Assembly: GCF_003172895.1 (NCBI RefSeq)
Contig: NZ_QGKL01000006.1
Location: 1-64,000, forward strand
Direction of reading: 5' to 3'
DNA: 64,000 nt
DNA from: Leucothrix arctica
GTDB lineage: Bacteria; Pseudomonadota; Gammaproteobacteria; Thiotrichales; Thiotrichaceae
The notes under the pieces were generated by a model that saw nothing but the letters and a program-made list of their open reading frames with translations, was not told the DNA's origin and searched no databases. This document shows, in pieces, positions 45,954-54,961 of the stretch. The first letter of the stretch is position 1. Each line of letters opens with the position of its first letter. The position numbers and the translations under genes are program-made.

Positions 45954-46937
45954 CTAACTTAACAAGTGACATTTTGCTTTGTGCTGAGAGTTTAAGGTAA
46001 TTAACGTAGGGTCTGATTTTTTGCATTGCTCAGTACTCTCAGGACAACGCTCTTCGAAATAGCAACCCGCTGGCGGGTTAAATAAATTCATTGGGTTACC
46101 TGCGATCCCAGTCAGTTCTTTTTTCTCACCGAGCAAGTCTGGGAATGAGTTCACCAAGCCTTTTGTGTAGGGATGTTGCGGTCTAAACAGCACATCTTCA
46201 GTCGGTGCTATTTCAACCAGTTTTCCCGCATACATGACAGCAATACGGTCGGTGATTTCGCCCATCAAACTCAAGTCATGACTAATCAACAAAATCGAGA
46301 AGCCAAATTGTTCTTTTAACTCAGACAGCTGATCCATGATTTCACGTTCCACCACAACATCAAGCGCGGTGGTAGGCTCATCCATTATGATTAGCTGTGG
46401 TTTGAGTGCTAGAGAAATCGCGAGTACTGCACGCTGACGCATTCCACCACTGAACTGATGAGGATACTGATTTAACCTGTCAGGATGGATACCTACAATT
46501 CGTAGTAACTCTCTCGCTCTATCCTGTAATTCACCACGATTCATCGCAGGGTTGTGCACACGGAGTACATCGCAAATCTGCTGATTGATCGAAATGACAG
46601 GGTTGAGGCAGTTCATGGCACTCTGAAACACCACGCTAGTTTCTTTCCAGCGAAAGCGTCGCAGCTCTTCCTCGTCAAATGCCAATACATCCTTACCATC
46701 AAAGATCACTTCACCTTCAACAATTAAAGCGGGTGGCTTTTGCAGTTTTGTTAAGGCAAACGCCAAGGTGCTTTTACCGCAACCAGACTCACCTGCAAGC
46801 CCGACGGTTTCACCTTTATTAATGGTGAAGCTGACATTATCGACCGCACGGAGTCTTCTATCACCGACTAAATATTCAACGCTTAAGCCTCGAATATCCA
46901 TCAATGGCTGTGACTGTTTTACCGATTGTTCACTCAT
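45954..46937 (-). CDS. ABC importer ATPase (OppD/DppD type)
   Basis: A 327-residue ATPase with Walker A AGESGCGKST (about residue 39), signature FSGGMRQR and Walker B LIIMDEPTTALD. The C-terminal oligopeptide-type extension carries GCYFEERCPESTEQC. It overlaps the downstream end of the permease gene by 4 bp (translationally coupled) and precedes the second ATPase by 69 bp. Confidence 0.9.
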   Translation of the reverse strand: MSEQSVKQSQPLMDIRGLSVEYLVGDRRLRAVDNVSFTINKGETVGLAGESGCGKSTLAFALTKLQKPPALIVEGEVIFDGKDVLAFDEEELRRFRWKETSVVFQSAMNCLNPVISINQQICDVLRVHNPAMNRGELQDRARELLRIVGIHPDRLNQYPHQFSGGMRQRAVLAISLALKPQLIIMDEPTTALDVVVEREIMDQLSELKEQFGFSILLISHDLSLMGEITDRIAVMYAGKLVEIAPTEDVLFRPQHPYTKGLVNSFPDLLGEKKELTGIAGNPMNLFNPPAGCYFEERCPESTEQCKKSDPTLITLNSQHKAKCHLLS

Positions 46938-47872
46938 CCTTCCACCACCTCACCCGCGATTTTACGGGACTCTTGCTTCTTTTTACGATTGGCTTGCAAC
47001 TCATCATTCAACTTCTTCCACTGCTTAAGGTTTTTACTTCCTTTCAACTGCGGATTACTAATCTGATCCATTCCCATGTTTAGTAGTGCTAGACCCATCG
47101 CAAAAACTGCAATAGCAACACCAGGGACAATGGCATCCCACCAAGCGCCAACAATAAGAGCGGAGTTATTTTGAGCCCAAAACAGCATGGTTCCCCATGA
47201 AATAACGTTGGGATCACCTAGTCCAATAAACTCTAAGGCAGCCTGCCCCATTACGGCTCCAAGTGCTGCACCTGTAAAGGTTCCCACAATCAGTGACACC
47301 ATATTGGGCAATATCTCTACCACAACAATTCGCCACTTGGACTCACCAATGACTTCTGCAGCGGTCACAAACTCTTTTTCCCGAATCGACAGTGCCTGCG
47401 CCCGCATTACTCGCGCCCCACCCGGCCAACCAAACAGCCCAAGAATAAGTGCAATGGATAAGGGCCCGACCTCCCCGAGAAAGGCCGCTAGCACGACGAT
47501 TAAGGGCAGTCCCGGCAACACCAGAAACACATTTGTCAGAAACATTAAAAAGGCATCGACTCTCCCACCTACATAAGCAGAGGTCACACCTAGTAGTACC
47601 GCGATCACTGTCGCGATCAATCCAGATGCAAACCCAACCGTCAATGATATACGCCCGGCATAAAGCACTTGGCTTAACACGTCTTTTCCTGAACGCGTGG
47701 TTCCTAGTATATGCTCTGCGCTTGGTGGTTGATGTCCACGTGCGACTCTTTTCTCAGCATCGTACGGAGCAATCCAAGGCGCTAGGGCACTCAGTAATAT
47801 AAACGTAAAAACGATAATACTGCCCATTAAGGCCGGTGTATTACCTCTATAAAATGCAAAAATACTTTTCAT
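46934..47872 (-). CDS. ABC importer permease (OppC/DppC type)
   Basis: A 312-residue inner-membrane permease with about six helices and the BPD_transp_1 EAA loop (AAEVIGESKWRIVVVEILPN). The N-terminal HILGTTRSGKDVLSQVLYAGRIS-like block is typical of DppC proteins. The C-terminal 30 residues are charged and cytoplasmic. It follows the DppB-type permease by 17 bp. Confidence 0.9.
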   Translation of the reverse strand: MKSIFAFYRGNTPALMGSIIVFTFILLSALAPWIAPYDAEKRVARGHQPPSAEHILGTTRSGKDVLSQVLYAGRISLTVGFASGLIATVIAVLLGVTSAYVGGRVDAFLMFLTNVFLVLPGLPLIVVLAAFLGEVGPLSIALILGLFGWPGGARVMRAQALSIREKEFVTAAEVIGESKWRIVVVEILPNMVSLIVGTFTGAALGAVMGQAALEFIGLGDPNVISWGTMLFWAQNNSALIVGAWWDAIVPGVAIAVFAMGLALLNMGMDQISNPQLKGSKNLKQWKKLNDELQANRKKKQESRKIAGEVVEG

Positions 47873-47889
47873 GGTAAATACATCCGTTC

Positions 47890-48870
47890 TTATGATTTAC
47901 GTAGACGAGGGTCTAGCCAAAGGTAAGCTAGATCTGCCAAGAAATTAGCAACAAGCACACACCCAACGATGGTCAGTAATAAGCCCTGCAATAATGGATA
48001 ATCTCTGCCAGAAACGGCAGTTAGCATCATATTACCAACGCCCGGATAGTTGAAAATCATCTCAATAATCAACAGTCCCGCAACAAGGAAACCAATATTG
48101 AGTGCGACCGCAGTCACTACCGGCAAAATGGCATTTCGCGCTGCATATTGAACCATGACACGTCGACCTGATAAGCCTTTGGCTTTACCCATGGTTATGT
48201 AGTCTTCGCCTAAGGTATTGATCATGCTGTTACGCATCAAAAACAACCAACCACCTAATCCAGAAATCACCAGCGTTAATAGTGGTAACGCGGCATGACT
48301 GGCAACGCTTAGGAAAAACTCTAACGTCCAACCAGCATCAATATCAGGGTCGTAGCCATAACTAATCGGCAGCCAATCTAGATGCAAACCGAATAAAAAT
48401 AAGATCAGCATGGCAGAGACCATCTGCGGAAAAGCACCCAGCAGTGTCAAGCCAGGCGAAGCTATTGAGTCTAGCTTTCCGCCACGGTGGTAAGCCGCAA
48501 ATATACCTAGCGAAAGACCAACCGTAATACTGATAAAAGAAGAGACGCCTGCCAACAATAAAGTCCAAGGCATAGAGCCTGCAATTATCTCAGTCACTGG
48601 TGTTGGGTAATAAATTAGGGATGGTCCCAAATCACCACTGAAAATCCCTTTAATATACTCCCAGAACTGCACATGCCAAGGCCCAGAAACAAAACCGAAT
48701 TGCTCCTTTAATACTTCCAGTTGCGCAGGTTGTATTTTGCCTTGTGATGCCGCAAACATAATTTCAAAAGGATCCCCCGGCATTAGCCGAGGGAGCAGAA
48801 AGTTAAATGTTAATGCGACTGCGAAGGCTGCTATGTAATAAAACAGCCGACTACTTAAGTATCCTCCCAT
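47890..48870 (-). CDS. ABC importer permease (OppB/DppB type)
   Basis: A 326-residue permease with the usual DppB start (RLFYYIAAFAVALTFNFLLPRLMPGDP) and the coupling EAA loop (GEDYITMGKAKGLSGRRVM). It forms a heterodimer with the DppC-type permease. It lies 13 bp downstream of the binding-protein gene. Confidence 0.9.
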   Translation of the reverse strand: MGGYLSSRLFYYIAAFAVALTFNFLLPRLMPGDPFEIMFAASQGKIQPAQLEVLKEQFGFVSGPWHVQFWEYIKGIFSGDLGPSLIYYPTPVTEIIAGSMPWTLLLAGVSSFISITVGLSLGIFAAYHRGGKLDSIASPGLTLLGAFPQMVSAMLILFLFGLHLDWLPISYGYDPDIDAGWTLEFFLSVASHAALPLLTLVISGLGGWLFLMRNSMINTLGEDYITMGKAKGLSGRRVMVQYAARNAILPVVTAVALNIGFLVAGLLIIEMIFNYPGVGNMMLTAVSGRDYPLLQGLLLTIVGCVLVANFLADLAYLWLDPRLRKS

Positions 48871-48883
48871 ATCAGATCCAACC

Positions 48884-50530
48884 CTATTTCAGATACAATT
48901 TATTGATCATTAATGCACGTGAACCGTCATCATAAAATCGTGGATTGATGTAAGGGTCTTCTGCCGTAGGCCAGCCCGCGAATTTCTTAGTGCTGTACTG
49001 ATACCACTCAGGGTTTGAGAAGATCGGCACCAACATTAGGTTCTTCGCAACGAACGCTTGAAGTTTGGCACTAATTTCACGTTGACGAGTGTTGTCTGTC
49101 GTACGTGTAAACTCATCCAGCAAGCTATCCATTTCATCACTGAAGATACCGTGGCTTGCTTGTAATGCGACGCCTTTTCCTTTGGTATGCAGTACATTTT
49201 GGTAAACAGAATGTGGTGTTGAACCTACATCTCCCCAAAGAATACCTGCGTCAAAGTCAGACTTTTTGAAGTTTTCAATCAAGTTACCAATTTCGACCGT
49301 TCGGGTACTAGCATCAATACCGACTTCACGAAGGTATTCCGTTGCCATCTGCACTGTCTGTACCCAATCCGTCCAGCCGTTTACCACCATGATTTTGATC
49401 TTGGCTTCACTACCATCTGGGTTTTCACGCAGACCATCACCATTGATATCTTTGTAGCCCGCTTCGTCTAACAGCGCTTTCGCTTTCTCAGGGTTGTACT
49501 CATTAAGATAGTCGTATTTCGCATTCACTTCATCGTCGTACCACTCACTGAAAAAGTCACCTATTCCTGTGATATGCGGGTTCACTGAAGCATAACCATA
49601 CGTCGCTAGGTCAACAATTTCAGGGCGATTCAGCGCCATACTGAAAGCCTGACGGAAGGCTAAGTTATCCATTGGCTTACGTTTAGTATTTAGATAAATA
49701 CTGACGGTAGGCCCTGCTGGGTACCAAAAATGGTTATTTTCAGGGTCTTTAGCAACAAAGGTTTTCTCAACATCAGGAATGAAGTTAGAACCCCAGTCGA
49801 TTTCACCACGCATCAAGGCAGTCTGTACCTGATCATTGCTTTTGAACTGTCTTAGCTTCAGGCAATCAATATGTGGTTTACCCGCAGCCCAATAATTTGG
49901 ATTGCGACAAATAATCATTTGCTGTGGTTTAAAATTCTTAATTTCGGTTAATGGACCACTACCCACCGGCTTTTTATTTCTAAACTCAACAGGATTTTTT
50001 TGCTCAGACCAAATGTGTTTTGGCACAATATAATGCGCAGCAATTAGACCATGAACACTGGAATCTGGCTCTGCCATGGTGAAACGAATGGTCTGCTTAT
50101 CCAGCGCTTCCATGCCACTTAGCTTAGGCTTATCACCCTGCCATAGTGCATAGACATCAATCTTGGCATCTTTCTTTGCCATACCATGCGAGAACAAAAT
50201 ATCTTCAGTCGTCAGCGGCTTGCCATCTGACCACTTCAGTCCGTCTCGTAGTTTAAAGGTAATTGTTTTCAGGTCGTCAGAGTATTCAAACGACTCTGCT
50301 AGTCGATACTCAACTTTATTGCGCAATGTATTTTGGAACAGCATTGGCTCATAAATAAACCCACGTGATGGGTTTGCACCAGCCTGCTGAGTATAGGGAT
50401 TAAAGTTCTCTATCAGCGTATTGGCGATGACTGGCCCTGTTACAGTGCCACCCTTTTTAGGTTCTTCAGCATGCACTGACGAGCCCATAAGCATTAGGCC
50501 CGATAGTAGACCCGGTAAGATACGATTCAT
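48884..50530 (-). CDS. Family 5 periplasmic solute-binding protein
   Basis: A 548-residue SBP_bac_5 protein. I chose the ATG at 50530, because residues from there (MNRILPGLLSGLMLMGSSVHA) form a clean signal peptide; an in-frame start at 50545 adds five residues. The SGPLTEIKNF block and LRDGLKWSDGKPLTTEDI are typical. The family is named for peptides, but many members bind cello- or beta-glucan oligosaccharides. Next to glycosidases that is the likely ligand. It begins the transporter operon. Confidence 0.88.
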   Translation of the reverse strand: MNRILPGLLSGLMLMGSSVHAEEPKKGGTVTGPVIANTLIENFNPYTQQAGANPSRGFIYEPMLFQNTLRNKVEYRLAESFEYSDDLKTITFKLRDGLKWSDGKPLTTEDILFSHGMAKKDAKIDVYALWQGDKPKLSGMEALDKQTIRFTMAEPDSSVHGLIAAHYIVPKHIWSEQKNPVEFRNKKPVGSGPLTEIKNFKPQQMIICRNPNYWAAGKPHIDCLKLRQFKSNDQVQTALMRGEIDWGSNFIPDVEKTFVAKDPENNHFWYPAGPTVSIYLNTKRKPMDNLAFRQAFSMALNRPEIVDLATYGYASVNPHITGIGDFFSEWYDDEVNAKYDYLNEYNPEKAKALLDEAGYKDINGDGLRENPDGSEAKIKIMVVNGWTDWVQTVQMATEYLREVGIDASTRTVEIGNLIENFKKSDFDAGILWGDVGSTPHSVYQNVLHTKGKGVALQASHGIFSDEMDSLLDEFTRTTDNTRQREISAKLQAFVAKNLMLVPIFSNPEWYQYSTKKFAGWPTAEDPYINPRFYDDGSRALMINKLYLK

Positions 50531-50604
50531 TTTTCCTCCACACACTTTGAATATAATTTAGCAGTTTTATTTAAGTAAACACTTGCTCTATAAGCATTTA
50601 TTAG

Positions 50605-50634
50605 CCACCACACTGCTATATAGCAATATGGTGG
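50605..50634. promoter_or_regulatory. Nested palindrome upstream of the transporter operon
   Basis: The site reads CCACCA, three bases, TGCTATATAGCA, three bases, TGGTGG: a 30-bp dyad. The core GCTATATAGC (50615-50624) recurs upstream of the glycosidase-barrel gene (58097-58106). It lies 75 bp before the binding-protein start and is a probable repressor or activator site. The T run is on the wrong side for a terminator of the minus-strand genes. Confidence 0.6.
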
Positions 50635-50701
50635 TTTTTTAACATACTGTCAAGTAAAACGACCTTAAAAAAGACTAACAGTTAGTTCAGTACCAACCCT
50701 A

Positions 50702-53700
50702 TTAACCCTTGAATAACAAGTCACTAGTTACATTGAACGTTATTCTGCTGACCTTTCCTGTGTGCCTAAAGATCTCATCACTCAACGCGGCTGATAAACA
50801 TAACTCAGTGAGGTGCTGTTGCGTTCCATCTGCAAACTCAATAGTAATACCTGCTTGCTTCTGGTCACTTAATAGATAGACAAACGGGATTTGACACCAA
50901 GTAAACGCTAAGCCAGATATCGGCACATCGATGCTTTTGTTATCCCCTTGTGAGTCGATATAGTTAAACGTGACTGGCTCCGTTAAAAACTCTCTCTCTC
51001 TTAACAGACACGTATCAATTTGAATCTGCCCGTCATTCACATGAATACCTAGCTCACCGAAGCGGGTTAATACCTCTTCTTTCACTTGGCCAGTCATGCC
51101 CGGCTGTTGTGCACCTGCATGTTTTGGTGTGTGTGAGTAAGGATCGGTAGGAAAGGCGCCGTATTCAGCTGGCGTCTTATTAAAACCAATACCTTCACGT
51201 ACTCGATAATATGACTGACCTAAACGCTGAGTTAGTGCCGCATCAGCCCCTTGTTTTTTCGCCTCAAAGTAGTTTTCTTGCGCAGCCAATAATAGCTTCG
51301 ACACCATGTGCCAATAAATACTACCCAAACCTTCAAAACCAAACATACCACCAGAGCGGCCTGTAAATGCTTTGTGATTAAACACGGTCTCGTAGAGCGC
51401 CTGAACATCACTTCGCAGCGATTCATACTCATCACCATGAGTCATCACTAGCTGGTTAAAGGCCTGGTCAAGATCTTCTTTATTGGTCAAAGCCGCATTG
51501 AAGTGATATTTACCTTCAACATCTTTCTCCAGAATACTGCTTTCCCCTAAGGCAAACAGTTTTGACAACGCTGGGTAAGTATCGATTGTCTGTTGAGAAA
51601 TACTGTTCTTTTCGAAAAAGCCAGGTAAGTCACGGTCAGGATAAAGAATAAACGTATGCTGATCAGCGCGGTACAAACTCGTCTCAAACAGTGACTCAAG
51701 CATGCCTGCTGCTTCATCCAGAGGTAGCGCTCCAGAGCTCAGTGCGGCCACCTGCCCTTCAAGCATTGGATAAAGATAATCAACACCCAAAGAACCATCC
51801 TTCAGGTTTAATAAATTGTAAGCGTGGTAAAGACCGTCTTCTCTTTTATTATGCTCGATAGAAGTGTCAATGACTTCAAGTGCGTTAGCAAATAGCTGCT
51901 TAACACTCTCCATGGTTTGCTCAGTTTTACCTGTAAAACCACGCTGATAAACCGCTGAACGATACTGATCTGATGACTGCTGTAATGCTTCAAACACAGA
52001 GAATCGACGCTCCTGCGTTAACTCACCTTGTTTGTAGTTACTCGCAATCGTTCCAAAAATATCGGTAGTTTCAGTCAACCAAACCGCGACTTCGTTGGAT
52101 AACTCAAACGACGCCTGCTCTGACTCTAATATGTTTTGTAAGAAGCAGATATGTCGACGTAAGTAGTTCAACGTCACCATCGACAAGCCATGACCTACTA
52201 ATGCGTTATTTGCATCATTCCACTCTGGGCGCTGTGCGTTTAACCAAATACCACCATCTGGCACTAGGTTACTTAGCTTGCAGAGTATCGGGATAAGCAG
52301 CTTTTCCAGAAGGTTTACTTGATAGACCTTGTCATCTTGGTCTAACAACAGCTTGCCATCAGCACCTATCGTGCTCACTCGCTGATCTATAGTTGCAGAG
52401 AGCTCGAAGTCATAATCTACTGTATCTTTCGGGTTTTCGCACATAGATGCAAAAGGCTTAATTCGATACGGCACATTGGCGTAACAATAGATGGGGTGCC
52501 TTAGCAATTGGTTTAACTTGCCAGGGTGGAAGTTTGAGGATAGCTCCAGCAGCTTCAACAGATAGATGATCTGATGATCACCCCAATATCCGATATAGCT
52601 CCATGGGTTACCCTCTTCCTGAACTTCCCAATCAATCCCTTGCTTGGTAATTCGATAAGGGTTGTAACCATCTACCGTACTCGCATTCACAAACTTGGCG
52701 ATAATGTTTTCAACAAACTCAGGGTAACTAAATAACAACGCTTCCCAGTTCTGGAAAATATCACGCCAGTTACCTTGGTACGACAACAGTGGGTCACCGT
52801 GCTCATCTTTCAGCTTAATAGCGAACTCATTCCACGGACGGCTTGGGTCACCATGACGTCGACCAAAAGTAATCGGTAAATACTCATAGGCTAAACGTTC
52901 GAGATCTAAATCTTTACACGCCTGAATAGTGCCAATGAAGTCGCTCAGCTCCATTGATGCAGGACTGTTCTCTAACTGTGCGCGGTTCTTTTCATAAACA
53001 GAGCTATTGAAGTGACTCAACATCCCCATAAAGTCTGCTTTATCGATCTTATATTGCTGATCAAAAACACCACCACGCATACTATTAAACAGTACATTGG
53101 CGTAATGATGAACACTGACATTTTCTTCTGCGGTCAGCTGAAAACCATCTACTGCTGCAATGATTTTTATAAGATCTTCAGAACCTTCAGCAACTGACTG
53201 TTCGATGGCTAACTCAATTTTCTTTTCCTGAACTACCTTTTGGCGTAATGCGACTACCTGCGTTTGCGTTTGCTCCACATTCGCAATCAACTGCCATTCT
53301 TTAGCGCTACTAGCGTCCAGCTTGAAACTACTGTTAACCAAATACGCACCGCGTAAACCACGAATGCAAGTTTCAGGCTTTAGCGTATGACCTTTGCGAA
53401 ATGCAGCTAACTGTTTCGATGAGAGTAAGACAGTAGGTTTATCTAATCCAATAGAAAATACCGTATTTGCCCACATGGATTCCGCAGGTGCAGCTCGGTC
53501 ACTGATTCCCGAATATAGGGTAAATGATCCAATGCCCGATTTTAGGTCTAGTTCATTCCACTTATACGCATTCACAAGATTACTTGAAGAAGACTGCACT
53601 TCTCTCGGTGTTGCACCGGCTAGCAGGTTCTGCAACCCATCGACCATATCGATATCAACAACATTTCTGTCTAAATTTTCCAGCTCACAGTGACGCACAA

Positions 53701-54187
53701 ACCCAAATTCATCGGATGTCATCCACGTATAGCGAAAAACCAACTCAAGGTCATGGTTAACTTCTTCAAAGCACAGCTTGTTACCAAGTGTGTTTTTATA
53801 AAGATTCCTTGTTAACTCATACTTGTCTGTTTGCTCTTCGTTGAACGGCTCCCAGTTCACAACAGCCGAGTGCTGCTGCTTCACTTTGAGAATAGTCTTA
53901 CAGCCTGTATGAGCAGCGCTGTCTTCGATTCTGTCGACTGGGCCATAAGGGAATAAGGCCGAATCAGGTGATACTCGTCCGGCGGTAATTCCGCCATTGG
54001 AAGAAGCAAACAGCCAGTGGTCGCTATTAGATACGACACTAATGAAAAATGCAGGCATTTGGTCAACATTACGAATCGCATAAAAGCGTTCATTGCCTCG
54101 GGTAATAAACTCCCCGTAAGCATCTGGCATTAAGTTTAAATCGGTAGTCATTTCATGATTTGGTATTTTAACAGCTGGTGGAACCAT
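50702..54187 (-). CDS. Large cytoplasmic glycoside phosphorylase (GH94/GH149/GH161-like)
   Basis: An 1161-residue protein with no signal peptide. RRHGDPSRPWNEFAI, YQGNWRDIFQNWEALLFSYP, DGYNPYRITKQGIDWE and WSYIGYWGDHQIIYLLKLLE form the conserved core. RPEWNDANNALVG places the probable catalytic acid at D658. This resembles inverting phosphorylases of clan GH-Q, and the length fits the beta-1,3-glucan phosphorylases of GH149 or GH161. It would split imported beta-glucan oligosaccharides with phosphate into glucose 1-phosphate. A GGGAG site precedes the ATG. The exact family needs a profile search. Confidence 0.7.
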   Translation of the reverse strand: MVPPAVKIPNHEMTTDLNLMPDAYGEFITRGNERFYAIRNVDQMPAFFISVVSNSDHWLFASSNGGITAGRVSPDSALFPYGPVDRIEDSAAHTGCKTILKVKQQHSAVVNWEPFNEEQTDKYELTRNLYKNTLGNKLCFEEVNHDLELVFRYTWMTSDEFGFVRHCELENLDRNVVDIDMVDGLQNLLAGATPREVQSSSSNLVNAYKWNELDLKSGIGSFTLYSGISDRAAPAESMWANTVFSIGLDKPTVLLSSKQLAAFRKGHTLKPETCIRGLRGAYLVNSSFKLDASSAKEWQLIANVEQTQTQVVALRQKVVQEKKIELAIEQSVAEGSEDLIKIIAAVDGFQLTAEENVSVHHYANVLFNSMRGGVFDQQYKIDKADFMGMLSHFNSSVYEKNRAQLENSPASMELSDFIGTIQACKDLDLERLAYEYLPITFGRRHGDPSRPWNEFAIKLKDEHGDPLLSYQGNWRDIFQNWEALLFSYPEFVENIIAKFVNASTVDGYNPYRITKQGIDWEVQEEGNPWSYIGYWGDHQIIYLLKLLELSSNFHPGKLNQLLRHPIYCYANVPYRIKPFASMCENPKDTVDYDFELSATIDQRVSTIGADGKLLLDQDDKVYQVNLLEKLLIPILCKLSNLVPDGGIWLNAQRPEWNDANNALVGHGLSMVTLNYLRRHICFLQNILESEQASFELSNEVAVWLTETTDIFGTIASNYKQGELTQERRFSVFEALQQSSDQYRSAVYQRGFTGKTEQTMESVKQLFANALEVIDTSIEHNKREDGLYHAYNLLNLKDGSLGVDYLYPMLEGQVAALSSGALPLDEAAGMLESLFETSLYRADQHTFILYPDRDLPGFFEKNSISQQTIDTYPALSKLFALGESSILEKDVEGKYHFNAALTNKEDLDQAFNQLVMTHGDEYESLRSDVQALYETVFNHKAFTGRSGGMFGFEGLGSIYWHMVSKLLLAAQENYFEAKKQGADAALTQRLGQSYYRVREGIGFNKTPAEYGAFPTDPYSHTPKHAGAQQPGMTGQVKEEVLTRFGELGIHVNDGQIQIDTCLLREREFLTEPVTFNYIDSQGDNKSIDVPISGLAFTWCQIPFVYLLSDQKQAGITIEFADGTQQHLTELCLSAALSDEIFRHTGKVSRITFNVTSDLLFKG

Positions 54188-54223
54188 CTTTATGATATCT
54201 CCCTAAGGAATCTTTAGCTTTTT

Positions 54224-54259
54224 AAAAAAGCAAAGACCTGGTTTGACAAGGCCTTTGCT
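54224..54259 (-). terminator. Terminator after the lipoprotein gene
   Basis: AGCAAAG and CTTTGCT form an imperfect stem (54229-54235 with 54253-54259). On the minus strand a run of T (54229-54224) follows. It lies between the lipoprotein stop and the phosphorylase start. Confidence 0.75.
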
Positions 54260-54274
54260 GCAAGGGGAATCGAG

Positions 54275-54937
54275 TTAGTTGGTCTTTTTTGAAAGGGTCT
54301 GGGTACCGCTATTATACAAATACCCCCAATCGTCCAGCGATTGAATGGCTAATGACTGGTCATCATACAACTGAGGTAACCCTATCGCTGTTGGGTTTAC
54401 CAAGCGGTCAGCAACCCAGTTTCTCAACAAGTTTTCAGTCTGAGCACTAACAGGTCCAGTAAACGTCACTGAGCCATAAAAGTTATCCAATACCGAACGA
54501 TAGCCCTTTTTAGCTTGCTCCTGAGCGAGAACACTGCCCTCTTCTCTGTAGATGTTATGAAGACTATCCGCCGTGTAAAACTGGTTTTCACCTTGAGGGT
54601 TATTGACCAATGCCGTTGCCCAAAGGTAAAACTTAGACTTAAAGGAAGGCGCATCAGCGGCTAAATCCCACTTAGTGATATCGTTTACCAAGGCATTTGC
54701 ATAAGGGTTTACTGGATCGTAAAGTACACAGTTTTCTTCACCCACTCCTATGTCCTCGCAATACAACGATGTGAATTCATCTGTTGGTAGCTCGATATAA
54801 TTCGCTATCTGACCGCTATCCGATCCAGAGTCCCCGCCACAACCGACAAGAGACACGGTTATTAGCGACACCGCAAGTACCATTTGAAACGCCTTAGACT
54901 TTTCAAAATGACCATTCTGGTTTGTTAAATATTTCAT
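54275..54937 (-). CDS. Lipoprotein of the glucan locus
   Basis: A 220-residue lipoprotein with lipobox SLVGC (Cys33) followed by a Gly/Ser/Asp-rich tether. The mature part is helical with conserved-looking aromatic residues (FYLWATALV, DNFYGSVTF, LLRNWVADRLV). I do not recognise a family. It lies 24 bp downstream of the glycosidase-barrel gene on the same strand, so it may bind glucan or help the barrel protein in the outer membrane. Confidence 0.7.
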   Translation of the reverse strand: MKYLTNQNGHFEKSKAFQMVLAVSLITVSLVGCGGDSGSDSGQIANYIELPTDEFTSLYCEDIGVGEENCVLYDPVNPYANALVNDITKWDLAADAPSFKSKFYLWATALVNNPQGENQFYTADSLHNIYREEGSVLAQEQAKKGYRSVLDNFYGSVTFTGPVSAQTENLLRNWVADRLVNPTAIGLPQLYDDQSLAIQSLDDWGYLYNSGTQTLSKKTN

Positions 54938-54961
54938 TTGTAATCCTCCTGACGCTTCAAC

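Noticed and set aside
50605-50640. Hairpin with a T run as terminator of the phosphorylase gene
   Set aside because: The T run follows the stem on the plus strand, while the genes here are on the minus strand. The nested dyad fits an operator better.
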